37,877 nucleotides of DNA from Deltaproteobacteria bacterium (GTDB lineage Bacteria; Myxococcota_A; UBA796; SXON01), in assembly GCA_014191855.1 (NCBI GenBank), contig BJHF01000064.1, positions 1 through 37,877 on the forward strand, written 5' to 3'. Under the pieces are notes generated by a model. The model was not told the origin of the DNA. It was given only the letters and a program-made list of their open reading frames with translations, and ran no database searches. Position 1 is the stretch's first letter. The number at the start of each line of letters is the position of its first letter. Made by a program: the position numbers and the translations under genes. Shown piece after piece: positions 8,588 through 17,276 of the stretch.

Positions 8588-9124
8588 CGGAACGGGGTGA
8601 ATTCGGGCGATTCGCCAGGCCTGTTCGCCTTTGTCGTCGATCCCTCGCTGCGAATCGCGGCTTGGCCCGGAGCGCGGTCGCCAACCGCGAAGGGCGCGCC
8701 CCTGATGGCGAGCTTCCCCGCCGCCGAAGTCGAGTCCCTCTCGTTGGCCGACGCGCTGAGTCGAGTCGAGCTGTTTGACCTCCAAAGGCGCGCGTGCCCG
8801 CCTTTCGCGGCAGCCGCACCCCGCGGAGCCGCCACCTCACCTCCTTGGCACGCCGACCTGCACCAGCGAAGCTACATTTTGCGCGGGTCGCCGCCCACCA
8901 TCCCGCGCAGTCGGCGAAACAGCCTGACTCGACTCCTCCTCGGGGCCAAGCAGGCAGACTCGACTACGTGGGTTGCCGGCGCTTCGCCTGTCGCGGCGGC
9001 TTTCGTTGCCGCGCGAGCCCTGACTTCACCCCCTCGATCAGCCTTCTTTGTAGCATCCGTGCAAAGCTGCCACGCCATGGATGAATTGCAAGGATCCATC
9101 GAACCCAGCGCCCCCCGATGCTCC
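8588..9124. other. Gene-free stretch of about 540 bp
   Basis: No frame here gives a convincing protein. The longest plus-strand frame (8597-9133) has biased, low-information composition and no motif, and the minus-strand frames run deep into the neighbouring phosphatase-family gene. The stretch holds scattered GTCGAGTC/GACTCGAC words (around 8730-8770 and 8925-8965) and a CGCGGT/ACCGCG dyad near 8675-8690. It separates two converging transcription units, so terminators are expected, but I cannot point to a clear one. Confidence 0.5.
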
Positions 9125-10663
9125 CTACGGTGAGCTCCCCGCGCCCCGCCCCAACCCATCGATCTCCCGCCGCAGCCACGCCACCATCGCCACCCCAGGC
9201 AACCCCACGCCAATCGCGATCACAAAGAACGTCGGCCAGCCGAACACCTCCGCGGTCACCCCCGCGAACGGTCCCACCCAAACGCGCCCAACCGCCGCCA
9301 ACGCCGACACGAGCGCGTACTGCGTCGCCGAGAAGCGGCTCTTCGATAATGCCATGAGGAACGCCGCGAAGGCCGCGGTGCCCAAGCCCGACGTAAGGTG
9401 CTCGGCCGCCACCGCCGCCAGCATCCCGTGGTCCACGGTCACCGCCTCCTTCAGCCAAACGAAGCCGAGGTCGAAGGGCGCAACCTGCAAGGCTCCCCAG
9501 GCTCCCCGACCGTACAGCGCGAGCAGGAAAAAGCCCACCACCGCCGCCGCTTGCAACAGCCCGAACGTGATCAGCGCCCGACCCAGCCCAAGCACCGGCA
9601 GCAGCAGCCCTCCGATCAAGCTGCCCACCACCGTGAGCCAAATGCCAAAAACCTTGTTCACAACGCCTACCTCCGCAGTGGAGAAGCCGGCGCCAGTGAG
9701 CAAGAACGTGGTGTTGAGCGACATCGCAAAGGCGTCGCCCACCTTGTAGAGCACCACCGCGCCCAAAAGCGCCTTTGCCCGCGGTTGGGCGAAGAACCCC
9801 GCCAGTGAACGGGTGAGCGTCTCGTAGCCGAACCGCTGCGCGAAGAACCGGCCCAACGGAAGCGCCACGGCCATGCCGAGAACGAGCGCAATCAGGTCCG
9901 AAAATCCGTGCGCGACCTTCGCCGGGATCGCAAACGGCGCCACTGCCGCCGCGCCCACCCAGCTCCCGGGCCACTTCGCCACGCACCACCCGGCGGCTGC
10001 CGCGAGCAGCACCGCGCCAAACCCTGCGAACTCCCGCCAGAGTGGCGCCTCACCCTCCGCCGGGCGCTCCCGCGGCGGCAGGCCAGGAACCAGGGCCACC
10101 CCCACCGCCCCCAGCACGGCCAACACCCCCGCGAGCCGCTGGTACACCTCCGGCCACGTCATGCCGCCCTGCACCGGGTCGGCCCAGATGAGCACCACGC
10201 CCCCCGAGAGCACCATCGCGAGCCGGTAGCCGAGCACCCCGAGCGACGCGCCGAGGCCGCGCTCGCCGTCCGTCAGGGCGTCGGTCTTCCACGCATCCAC
10301 CACGATGTCCTGGGAGGCCGACAAGAACGCCACGAACGCCGCCATCGCGCCGATGGCACCCACGTTCTGCGGCGAGATCGTGGAGAGCCCGAGCAGCGCG
10401 CCCACCAGCCCCACTTGGCACACCAGGATCCACCCGCGGCGGCGCCCCAGGAACGGCGGCTCCACCCGGTCCATGAGCGGGGCCCACAAGAACTTGAAGG
10501 TGTAGGGGAGCCCGATCAACGTCAAGAACCCGATGGTGCTCACGTCGTGGCCGGCAACGGTGAGCCACGCTTGCAGCGCCGTGCCCGACAGCGCGAGCGG
10601 CAGGCCGGAGGCGAAGCCGAGCACGAGCGCGGCGGCGAAGCGGCGGGTGGCACCGGGGGTCAT
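9125..10663 (-). CDS. ampG: AmpG-like MFS permease
   Basis: This 512-aa integral membrane protein has about 12-14 hydrophobic segments. It opens with GFASGLPLALSGTALQAWL and continues with GLPYTFKFLWAPLMDR and SQDIVVDAWKTD, patterns typical of the AmpG/AT-1 branch of the major facilitator superfamily. AmpG imports GlcNAc-anhydroMurNAc muropeptides from the periplasm for cell-wall recycling. ATG 10663 is chosen over an upstream in-frame codon at 10690 because it begins the conserved region. It is the third gene of a minus-strand series, 26 nt after the proline-tailed lipoprotein gene, so co-transcription is likely. The family is clear; muropeptide as substrate is inferred. Confidence 0.85.
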   Translation of the reverse strand: MTPGATRRFAAALVLGFASGLPLALSGTALQAWLTVAGHDVSTIGFLTLIGLPYTFKFLWAPLMDRVEPPFLGRRRGWILVCQVGLVGALLGLSTISPQNVGAIGAMAAFVAFLSASQDIVVDAWKTDALTDGERGLGASLGVLGYRLAMVLSGGVVLIWADPVQGGMTWPEVYQRLAGVLAVLGAVGVALVPGLPPRERPAEGEAPLWREFAGFGAVLLAAAAGWCVAKWPGSWVGAAAVAPFAIPAKVAHGFSDLIALVLGMAVALPLGRFFAQRFGYETLTRSLAGFFAQPRAKALLGAVVLYKVGDAFAMSLNTTFLLTGAGFSTAEVGVVNKVFGIWLTVVGSLIGGLLLPVLGLGRALITFGLLQAAAVVGFFLLALYGRGAWGALQVAPFDLGFVWLKEAVTVDHGMLAAVAAEHLTSGLGTAAFAAFLMALSKSRFSATQYALVSALAAVGRVWVGPFAGVTAEVFGWPTFFVIAIGVGLPGVAMVAWLRREIDGLGRGAGSSP

Positions 10664-10689
10664 GGTGGGGAGCGTATCCCTTTGGCACA

Positions 10690-11526
10690 CTACCCCGGGG
10701 GTTCACCAGGCGGCGGGCCGCCGCCCGGGAGGGGGGGCGGGACGGCGCTCGGCGGCGGCGGGGGCTGCCCGCCGGAAGGCGGAGGCACGTTTCCAGCGGG
10801 TGCGTAGAATCCGGGATCCAGGGGCAGCAACGGCTGGCCGGCTTCGAAGCCCGGAAAGTTTGTATCGAATTCCGGCGCATCTGCGTCGAACCAATTCGCG
10901 GGGAGCGGGGGGTTGATTTCGAGGCGGAGAAGGTCCATTTCCAGCGCAGGATCGTATTCGCGCTGGATGGAGATCATATCCGGCATCCCCCCGACCGGGA
11001 AGTGCACAAACACGTGGTAATCTGCCATGGGGAACGCGGAAGGCACCAGTTCCACGTCTTGCGTGCCGTAGTGCGCCCAGCCATAGTAGCCTGGGCCCCG
11101 GGCGAGCCACTCCGTTTCCGCAGAACGCACGGCCTGCACAACGCTGACTACGAGCGGCGCGAACTCACTCCAGGACCCGTTCTCTCGGGGCGAGTGGCGA
11201 TCCTGGTGTTCTGAAGGATTGCGGAACAACTTCGCGGCGCCGTCAACCGTCGCGACACCATGGGCCCATGAAAATCGGGTGTTCTGTCCGGAGGTGTCGA
11301 CCACGACGACGCCATCCGCGCGCACGCTCACAATGAATTCGGTGCCGAAGGGCGGCTCTTGGCCGAACCAACAGTTGGACATCGGGCACACCTCCACCCA
11401 GGCGCGAAGCGTCTGGAACGAGGTGAGCTGCGCGCGGAATTCCGCAGCACCAGGCGCCAGCGGGGTTTCTTGCGCTTCGCCGCGCGAGCAACCGGTATTC
11501 ACGGCCAGAAACACAAGAGCGAGCAT
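10690..11526 (-). CDS. Lipoprotein with proline-rich C-terminal tail
   Basis: This 278-aa protein is of unknown family. It starts MLALVFLAVNTGC, a short lipoprotein-like signal with probable lipidated Cys13. ATG 11526 is preferred over an in-frame GTG at 11532 because a GGGAGG Shine-Dalgarno sequence lies about 5 nt before the ATG and would overlap the GTG. The mature part contains CPMSNCWFG (a possible disulfide pair) and several Trp/Tyr-rich strands. The last roughly 30 residues are almost pure Pro, Gly and Ser (PPPSGGQPPPPPSAVPPP and similar), probably a flexible surface or wall-spanning tail. It lies 15 nt after the kelch/metallopeptidase gene and 26 nt before the permease gene, so the three probably form an operon. 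Function is unknown. Confidence 0.75.
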   Translation of the reverse strand: MLALVFLAVNTGCSRGEAQETPLAPGAAEFRAQLTSFQTLRAWVEVCPMSNCWFGQEPPFGTEFIVSVRADGVVVVDTSGQNTRFSWAHGVATVDGAAKLFRNPSEHQDRHSPRENGSWSEFAPLVVSVVQAVRSAETEWLARGPGYYGWAHYGTQDVELVPSAFPMADYHVFVHFPVGGMPDMISIQREYDPALEMDLLRLEINPPLPANWFDADAPEFDTNFPGFEAGQPLLPLDPGFYAPAGNVPPPSGGQPPPPPSAVPPPLPGGGPPPGEPPG

Positions 11527-11541
11527 CGACACCTCCCCGGC

Positions 11542-14500
11542 CTACCAGCCGTCACAGTTGTTGTCGTCGTCTGAAGATTCTGCCGTGAAGGGCAACGGGA
11601 CTGCTACGGGGTTCCATGTCGCATCCGCGTCGTCGCACTCTGAGAGCAGCGGGAACCCATCCCCGTCGCCGTCGCCTCCGCACGCCGCATCGTCGGGGCG
11701 CGGGCAGATGCGGAAGTCTCGAACCCGGCTATACGCGCCGGCGAGTCGGTAGCCGGCCTGCGGGATCCAGCCCTGGAGCAATGCGTCGTTCGCCAGGAGG
11801 CGCACGTCTGCGGGCCACGGCGAAGCCCCACCGAGTGCGGCGTCCACGGTCAGGGAGACGTCCAACGACGCCGCGGAGGTCATCTGCGGCGCCACGCTCA
11901 ACAAGCCCGCCCGCGTAGCGTCGCACTCCGTGAACGCGAGCGCATCCCCACCCGCCGCCGTGCACGAGAGGTAGAACGGAACGTCGGTAAACACCGGCGC
12001 ATCCGCTAGACACCCCTTGTCGATCCGGAGTTGGGTGAACTGCACCTGCTCGACGCGCGCCGTGGCCGTCAGGGGCGCACAGTCCCCCGTGTCCAGGCAC
12101 CCCGCTACGTCTCCCTCAACTGCGGTGACCGCCAAGAGCGGCGTCCCAACACGGCGGTACTTCACCCATTCGTCATAGAACGCGGGCAAGCCGAGCGACG
12201 ACGTGATGAAGTCGCGAACCTCACCCGGGTCCACAAGCTCGGTGCCCGTCTCAAAGCTCTCCAACTCCGACCAGAAGCTGGCGGCGGTGCCCCCGTGAGC
12301 CATGAAGCTCATCTGCATCTGCGCCAAGGTGTAGGCGCCGTAGTGGTACCGAACCCGAGCGACGGCACCGCCGGCCTCGAGATCCCCAAGTCCGAGGCAA
12401 GCGTCTTCGGCGAGGGCGCTGGCAGCGTGAAAGGGCATATCCATGCCGAGCTGTACGCTCGGGTTTCCCGCCCACCTGAACGCCGGCTCGCTCCCCAACC
12501 GCAGCCAACTTACCAGGGTAGGCGCCCCCTCGGCGAGCCACCAGGTTCGCTTATTGTGGAGTCCAAACGGCTGGTTGTCGAGTTGCAGGGCTTGATGCGC
12601 CAGCTCGTGAACAACAAGCCTACGCAATGAGAGAAGTGGAACGCCGGCAGCGTCAACCCCAAACACGGTGATGAGGCCGGAGTTGGACTCCCCTCCGGAC
12701 GGCGGATCGGTCCCGGCCGCAGCCGCTGCTTGCTCGGCCTCACTGCGGCGAACGAGGATCACGTTGATCGGCCAGTCCGTGAGCGGCGCGATGTTCGCTT
12801 CCAACCAATCCACATCGGCCTGCAGCCGAGCATCCCCACTCGTGGCGGTGAGGTAGCTTCCATAGGTAGAGGCTCCGGTATCCACGCCGGCGTCCAGCCA
12901 CACGTACACATTCGATGCGCCAGTGGTCAACGTGTCTTGCAGCGCCAACCCCTCGACGGCGAACAGTCGATTCTGATAGGGGTCGCGCCCGTATGGATCG
13001 AGGTTGTCCAACCCGGTAAACGTGGTGCCGCCGCTATCTGGCGCCCCTGGCGCGATCCCCTGCCACCCGGTGGGCAAGCTGAAGCTCGTGGATAATGCAA
13101 TCGGCGCCGAGTCGAGGCTCGCGGGGAACACCGGCTGCACACCGATCGTCGTCAGCGTCGCGCGGTCGTCCGCGGTCGTGGCGGCGTCGTCCTCCCCCAC
13201 CGGGTACTCGCACAGCGCGGTGAGCACCCGTGTGTTCCTGTCACACTCGTCGAAACTGCCGACCAACAGCGGTTCCCCCTCCCAGCTCACCTCCACGTCC
13301 AGCCCGTAGCCCTCGGTCGCGATCCTCGGCAGGCGAACTCGCAGCCGCGAGAACCCACGCCCCGCATTCTCAGCCTCATACGCCGTGAGGTCGTAGTCGT
13401 CCCCGTGGCCGTACGTCACATGCACAACAAGGCTCTCGAGCTCGGTCGGCGACTGCGTTGCGACCAGAAACTCAAGGTCTTCAGCCCAGCAACTCTCGCC
13501 CGCAATGCACTCGATGCCCAATTCGTAGGCACCCCACAATGTCCAGTTCGCGCCGTCTGTTGAGCTCAGCGCCGCGGCCACCGAAGGGGTCCACACCCCG
13601 GCTGTTTGGTCGCCTTCGCTGCGTATTACGTTTTCCTCCGCGGGCAGATCGTCCAAGGCGTACGTGTACACCGTGTCGTCCGCCGCGCCGCCGTACAAGT
13701 AGGCCGTGCGGGAAACGGGGTCGTAGATCGCGGAGCCGCCGACACGCGCGCCCCATGGCTCCGTCGCGGAATAGTACGTCCGATCCGCCGCCGTCGTGTC
13801 CCACACCAACAGGTCGCTGCGGACGGTGCCGTCCCCTTCACCGCCCCAGATCAGCACCTGCGCATCGCCAAACCAGGTCGCCCCGGCATACATCCGCTCG
13901 CCCGGATTGCCCTGAAGATCCCAGCCCGCCGTCGCGTCGTCGAGCACACCGACCACGTCCCAATCGGTAACCAGGCCGTCGGAGGCGTTCGCGAACGCGG
14001 GGTCGCCCTCGCCCCAGGAGCTGGCCAGCGCCGCGCAAAAGTCGCTGCAGATCAGCATGTCCTGGCCAGACGAATCGGCGCACGTCAACACATGTTGCAC
14101 ACCTACGCCAAGGTCCTGGTGCCGGGTGCCCCCGACGATCACGAAGTCCCCGCCCGAACTGAAGTTCTGATCGTCGTGGCTCCAGGCCGCGTCCGTCGTG
14201 GCGCCAGCGGCCCCGCGACGGCCGTAGGTGGTGTCGGACGGACACACCGTCTCGGCGAGCACTCCCGCGTGGACCGTCCCGGCGTCCGTGACTGTGGCCC
14301 CAGAAACCGACATCAGTACATCGGCGTTCGCAAGGGCAACCGAAGAGCCGCCCGAGCCATCCAAGGCTTCTTCCTGCGACCATGAGCTGCAGTCGGCGGC
14401 GCTCCCCACGCAGCCCGTGGTCCCTCCGAACAGGGTCACGACGCCGCTAGTTGGGCGGACACGCAGCGCCACCTCGGCAACACCCGGCGCCCCGGACGCA

Positions 14501-15393
14501 TCGTACGCCTCTGTGAGTGTTCCCACCGTACACTGAGGATCATCGGCGCATGCGTCGGTGTACGGCGTGCTCGACGTGGTCGCGAAACCATCCTCGTTGG
14601 TGCATGTGCCCGTCGCGTCGCACGGCGAAACGTCGACGAAGTCAAGAACCCAGGTCCCCTCGTCGAACTGGCCGGCGCCGTCGCAGAAGCCACTCTCCGC
14701 GGTGCCTCCTGAAGACGCCGCGAGGTCCGCCCAGGTCGCGTCTTCAACGCACGCGACATCGCGGCGCTCCGTCACGTTGCAGTCTAGGCTCGGATACGGC
14801 GAGTTCCCCGTGCCCGTCGTGTCACTGAGCCGCGACGTCGCATACTCCCGCTCCGGCAGCACAGCCGCGGCCGTCCACCCGGTGCCATCGAGCAGATCGG
14901 CCAACGACGCACGCAGCACGGTGTCGACCGCGTACGTCGTCGCTCCGTTGCTGGTGTAGCCGCCCACCTGCACGAACTCGTCGGCGCTCGGGTCCCAGCC
15001 CATGCCGCCGGCCATGCGTGGGCGCCCGGTCGCTGGCAGCTCAATCCAGGGGCACTTCCCCGTGCCGAGGTTCGTGGTGTCAAAAACCCAGGCATCGTCC
15101 AGGATGTCACCCGTTGAAAGCGACTCGCCGCCGAACAACAGGAAGCCCCGCTGCACGTACCTGGCCGATGCCCCCGTGCCCATCTCCTTGGTGGACTGGT
15201 CCACGAAGAACCACGATGCCTGGTGGAAGCTGCGCTCCTCGGGCACGGTCCCCCCGCAGGCGCTGGCATCAACCAGCCCGACTACTCCCGCTGCAACGCC
15301 GCCTACTGCTGAGGGGGGGGGGGGGGCTCCGTCCAGCCCGGTGTCCTTTTCCCCCGATCGGGGCCAGGCCCCCAATACCGCGAGAACCAGCAT
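11542..15393 (-). CDS. Large exported kelch-repeat / zinc metallopeptidase protein
   Basis: This protein is about 1283 aa. Its N-terminal half holds at least six kelch-like strands with GG pairs (FLLFGGES, FVQVGGYT, VTLFGGTT, FVIVGGTR, VLIWGGEG, AYLYGGAA), fitting a six-bladed propeller. Residues 929-933 are HELAH, with a further Glu at 955 in WWLAEGAP, a gluzincin-type zinc site. The last roughly 45 residues hold a single truncated MopE-type repeat (DGDGDGFP...ECDDAD...NNCDGW). The N-terminus has a short hydrophobic segment (MLVLAVLGAW) where a lipobox Cys might be expected but Trp is encoded. ATG 15393 is chosen for that segment. The frame crosses a C14 tract at codons about 23-27. The protein is probably secreted and may cleave proteins or peptides; the target is unknown. 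Confidence 0.82.
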   Translation of the reverse strand: MLVLAVLGAWPRSGEKDTGLDGAPPPPSAVGGVAAGVVGLVDASACGGTVPEERSFHQASWFFVDQSTKEMGTGASARYVQRGFLLFGGESLSTGDILDDAWVFDTTNLGTGKCPWIELPATGRPRMAGGMGWDPSADEFVQVGGYTSNGATTYAVDTVLRASLADLLDGTGWTAAAVLPEREYATSRLSDTTGTGNSPYPSLDCNVTERRDVACVEDATWADLAASSGGTAESGFCDGAGQFDEGTWVLDFVDVSPCDATGTCTNEDGFATTSSTPYTDACADDPQCTVGTLTEAYDASGAPGVAEVALRVRPTSGVVTLFGGTTGCVGSAADCSSWSQEEALDGSGGSSVALANADVLMSVSGATVTDAGTVHAGVLAETVCPSDTTYGRRGAAGATTDAAWSHDDQNFSSGGDFVIVGGTRHQDLGVGVQHVLTCADSSGQDMLICSDFCAALASSWGEGDPAFANASDGLVTDWDVVGVLDDATAGWDLQGNPGERMYAGATWFGDAQVLIWGGEGDGTVRSDLLVWDTTAADRTYYSATEPWGARVGGSAIYDPVSRTAYLYGGAADDTVYTYALDDLPAEENVIRSEGDQTAGVWTPSVAAALSSTDGANWTLWGAYELGIECIAGESCWAEDLEFLVATQSPTELESLVVHVTYGHGDDYDLTAYEAENAGRGFSRLRVRLPRIATEGYGLDVEVSWEGEPLLVGSFDECDRNTRVLTALCEYPVGEDDAATTADDRATLTTIGVQPVFPASLDSAPIALSTSFSLPTGWQGIAPGAPDSGGTTFTGLDNLDPYGRDPYQNRLFAVEGLALQDTLTTGASNVYVWLDAGVDTGASTYGSYLTATSGDARLQADVDWLEANIAPLTDWPINVILVRRSEAEQAAAAAGTDPPSGGESNSGLITVFGVDAAGVPLLSLRRLVVHELAHQALQLDNQPFGLHNKRTWWLAEGAPTLVSWLRLGSEPAFRWAGNPSVQLGMDMPFHAASALAEDACLGLGDLEAGGAVARVRYHYGAYTLAQMQMSFMAHGGTAASFWSELESFETGTELVDPGEVRDFITSSLGLPAFYDEWVKYRRVGTPLLAVTAVEGDVAGCLDTGDCAPLTATARVEQVQFTQLRIDKGCLADAPVFTDVPFYLSCTAAGGDALAFTECDATRAGLLSVAPQMTSAASLDVSLTVDAALGGASPWPADVRLLANDALLQGWIPQAGYRLAGAYSRVRDFRICPRPDDAACGGDGDGDGFPLLSECDDADATWNPVAVPLPFTAESSDDDNNCDGW
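15313..15326 (-). repeat. C14 homopolymer inside the kelch/metallopeptidase gene
   Basis: Fourteen consecutive G on the plus strand (C on the coding strand) lie about 70 nt after the chosen start codon. With 14 C the frame is open. With 13 it reaches TAG three codons after the tract, and with 15 it reaches TGA within about 15 codons. This is the layout of a slipped-strand phase-variation tract, although homopolymer length errors in assembly would look the same. Confidence 0.85.
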
Positions 15394-15543
15394 CGACACC
15401 CCGCAGTTCGAGCATCGCACGCTCCGCTCGTTCGTGCAAGAGGGCGTCGCGATGTGTTTTCACCTCGGCGCGGGGGCACCCGAAACGACCTCGCCCCGCC
15501 GTCCGCACGGCGGGTGCCATCCCCCGCCGTCCCCCGTTTCCAG

Positions 15544-15549
15544 TATACT
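15544..15549 (+). promoter_or_regulatory. Possible -10 element (TATACT) for the Ig/PKD lipoprotein operon
   Basis: TATACT lies 21 nt before the GTG start at 15571, in the 177-bp divergent intergenic region. It is among the few AT-rich hexamers there. I see no good -35 box at 16-18 bp, so this is a weak call. Confidence 0.35.
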
Positions 15550-15570
15550 CACCCCGTTCCCAGGTCCCGC

Positions 15571-17259
15571 GTGCTCCTTCTCCTCCTGGCCTGCAACGGC
15601 GATGCAGTAGCCCCCCGGCACACCGTGGCGCCCGACGTCACGATCACCGCGCCGCTCCCGAACGCGGAAGTCATGGCCACTGAAGCCGTGAAAGCGGCGG
15701 CGATGTCCGACGACGACGGCGGCCCGGAGAACCTGATCGTGTCGTGGACCCTCGACAGCGCCCCGCTCTGCGCGGACCCACCCGACGTCACCGGCTACCT
15801 CGAGTGCGTGTTCACCCCTGAGCTGGGAGAGCACGTTCTACGTGTGGAAGTCACCGACGGCGACGAGCTTGTGACCGGGAGCGAGATCGGCCTCACCGCC
15901 GTGGAGCACGTCATCGCCTCTGCGACGATCAACACCCCTACCGAGCTCGAGGTGTACGCCCCGGGGGAGGAGGTGGCGTTCAACGCTTCGATCGCCGGGA
16001 TGCCGACGATGTTCGCCACCTGGTCGAGCAGCGAAGATGGCTTCCTCGGCCAGGCTAGTGTGGAGGAGGGCTCCACCGACATCGACGACCTCTTCGCGCT
16101 CAGCCGCGGCACGCACCTGCTCACGTTCAGCCTCACCGCGGCCGACGGGGGGAAGGCCACTGACACCGTCACGGTGCTCGTGGATGCTCCCCCAGACATC
16201 CCGACCGTTGAGATCTCGCCCAACAGCCCCCGCACCGGCGACGCGCTGACCGCCCGCGTGTCGTCGAGCGACGACGACGATGACGCGCTCACGTTTGCCT
16301 ACACCTGGACGAAGAACGGGCAGTTCTACAGCAACGAAACTAGCGTACCGGCTGGCGTTGTCGCGCACTTTGAAGAGTGGGGCTGCGATGTCACCGCCAA
16401 CGACGGGTACACATCGAGCCGCGCCGGAACGGCAAATGTGCGGGTGGTGAACTCGCCGCCGGTGGTCGATGACGTGTTGATCGAGCTCACCGACGTCTTC
16501 ACCTGCACCCCCACGGCTTCCGATTACGACAACGACCCGATCCTGTTTCAGTACGAATGGTCGGTCGACGGCGTCGTTCTTGGCACCGACTCCGTGCTCA
16601 CCGATTCGATCGCCAGCGGCACGGCCGTGTTTTGTGAGGTCACGCCGAACGATGGGTATGAGATCGGCATCGGCCAGGTTGGCAGCTACTCCGTCGGCAA
16701 TCATCCCCCGGTGGCAAGCGCGGTGTTCATCGGACCCAACCCCGCGTTCACCACGAGCACGCTTTCCGCCTCCGCCACGACCTCCGACGACGATGGCGAC
16801 ACCGTTTCCGTCTCCTTCGCCTGGACGATCGACGGCGTCGCCGCCGCCGGAACCGACGTGCTCACCGACCCCGTCGCGCGCGGGAACGTGGTGGCGGTGA
16901 GCGCCACGCCCTCCGACGGAAAGGTGTCCGGCGCCTCGATCAGCACCACGATCACCGTGGCGAATTCCGTCCCCAGCGTCGCCCTGGCGCTCTCCCCCGC
17001 CTCCCCGATCGCCGGCGTAGACGATCTGATTTGCGTCGCAACCACCTCCGATCCCGACGGCGATGCGCTCAGCACCTCGATCTCCTGGACCGTGAACGCG
17101 GGACCTTGGACCGGCGCCACCGGCACCACGACCCTGACAGGCGACACGATCCCCGCCGCAGATCTCGGCGCAGGCGATAGCTGGAGCTGCACGTTGACCG
17201 CCGACGATGGCCTCGACATCACCTCGGCCTCGAGCGCCGTCGTGACCATCGGTAGCTGA
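15571..17259 (+). CDS. Lipoprotein with tandem Ig/PKD-like domains
   Basis: This 562-aa protein begins MLLLLLACNGD, a very short lipoprotein signal with probable lipidated Cys8. The rest is a chain of beta-rich Ig-like domains of about 90-100 residues, similar to PKD or cadherin-like modules. They are seen in recurring patterns such as NSPPVVDDV, DDDGDTVSVSFAWTIDG, DPDGDALSTSISWTV and CEVTPNDGY. At least four units are recognisable from about residue 180 onward. Acidic DDDD and DPDGD loops suggest calcium binding. The frame opens at 15454, but GTG 15571 begins the signal. It is the first of three closely spaced plus-strand genes and ends 17 nt before the next start. A spacer or adhesive role on the cell surface is inferred. 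Confidence 0.82.
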   Translation: MLLLLLACNGDAVAPRHTVAPDVTITAPLPNAEVMATEAVKAAAMSDDDGGPENLIVSWTLDSAPLCADPPDVTGYLECVFTPELGEHVLRVEVTDGDELVTGSEIGLTAVEHVIASATINTPTELEVYAPGEEVAFNASIAGMPTMFATWSSSEDGFLGQASVEEGSTDIDDLFALSRGTHLLTFSLTAADGGKATDTVTVLVDAPPDIPTVEISPNSPRTGDALTARVSSSDDDDDALTFAYTWTKNGQFYSNETSVPAGVVAHFEEWGCDVTANDGYTSSRAGTANVRVVNSPPVVDDVLIELTDVFTCTPTASDYDNDPILFQYEWSVDGVVLGTDSVLTDSIASGTAVFCEVTPNDGYEIGIGQVGSYSVGNHPPVASAVFIGPNPAFTTSTLSASATTSDDDGDTVSVSFAWTIDGVAAAGTDVLTDPVARGNVVAVSATPSDGKVSGASISTTITVANSVPSVALALSPASPIAGVDDLICVATTSDPDGDALSTSISWTVNAGPWTGATGTTTLTGDTIPAADLGAGDSWSCTLTADDGLDITSASSAVVTIGS

Positions 17260-17270
17260 GCATGTATGCT
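17242..17270 (+). promoter_or_regulatory. Possible leaderless promoter (GTGACC-17-TATGCT)
   Basis: A GTGACC -35-like box at 17242-17247 and a TATGCT -10-like box at 17265-17270 are 17 bp apart, and the -10 box ends 6 nt before ATG 17277. This would put the transcription start at or next to the start codon. The -35 box lies inside the end of the upstream gene, so this would be an internal promoter of the operon. Confidence 0.4.
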
Positions 17271-17276
17271 GTGCGG

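Noticed and set aside
6947..8785. 612-codon minus-strand frame across the methyltransferase and phosphatase-family genes
   Set aside because: It is the antisense of two genes with intact motifs; composition is Gly/Arg/Ala filler with no domain.
8847..8865. TGGCACG...CTGCA resembling a sigma-54 promoter
   Set aside because: The spacing is off by one, the -12 element is poor and no gene follows on that strand.
8597..9133. 178-codon plus-strand frame between the phosphatase-family and permease genes
   Set aside because: No motif, no Shine-Dalgarno sequence, low-information composition, and overlap with the end of ampG.
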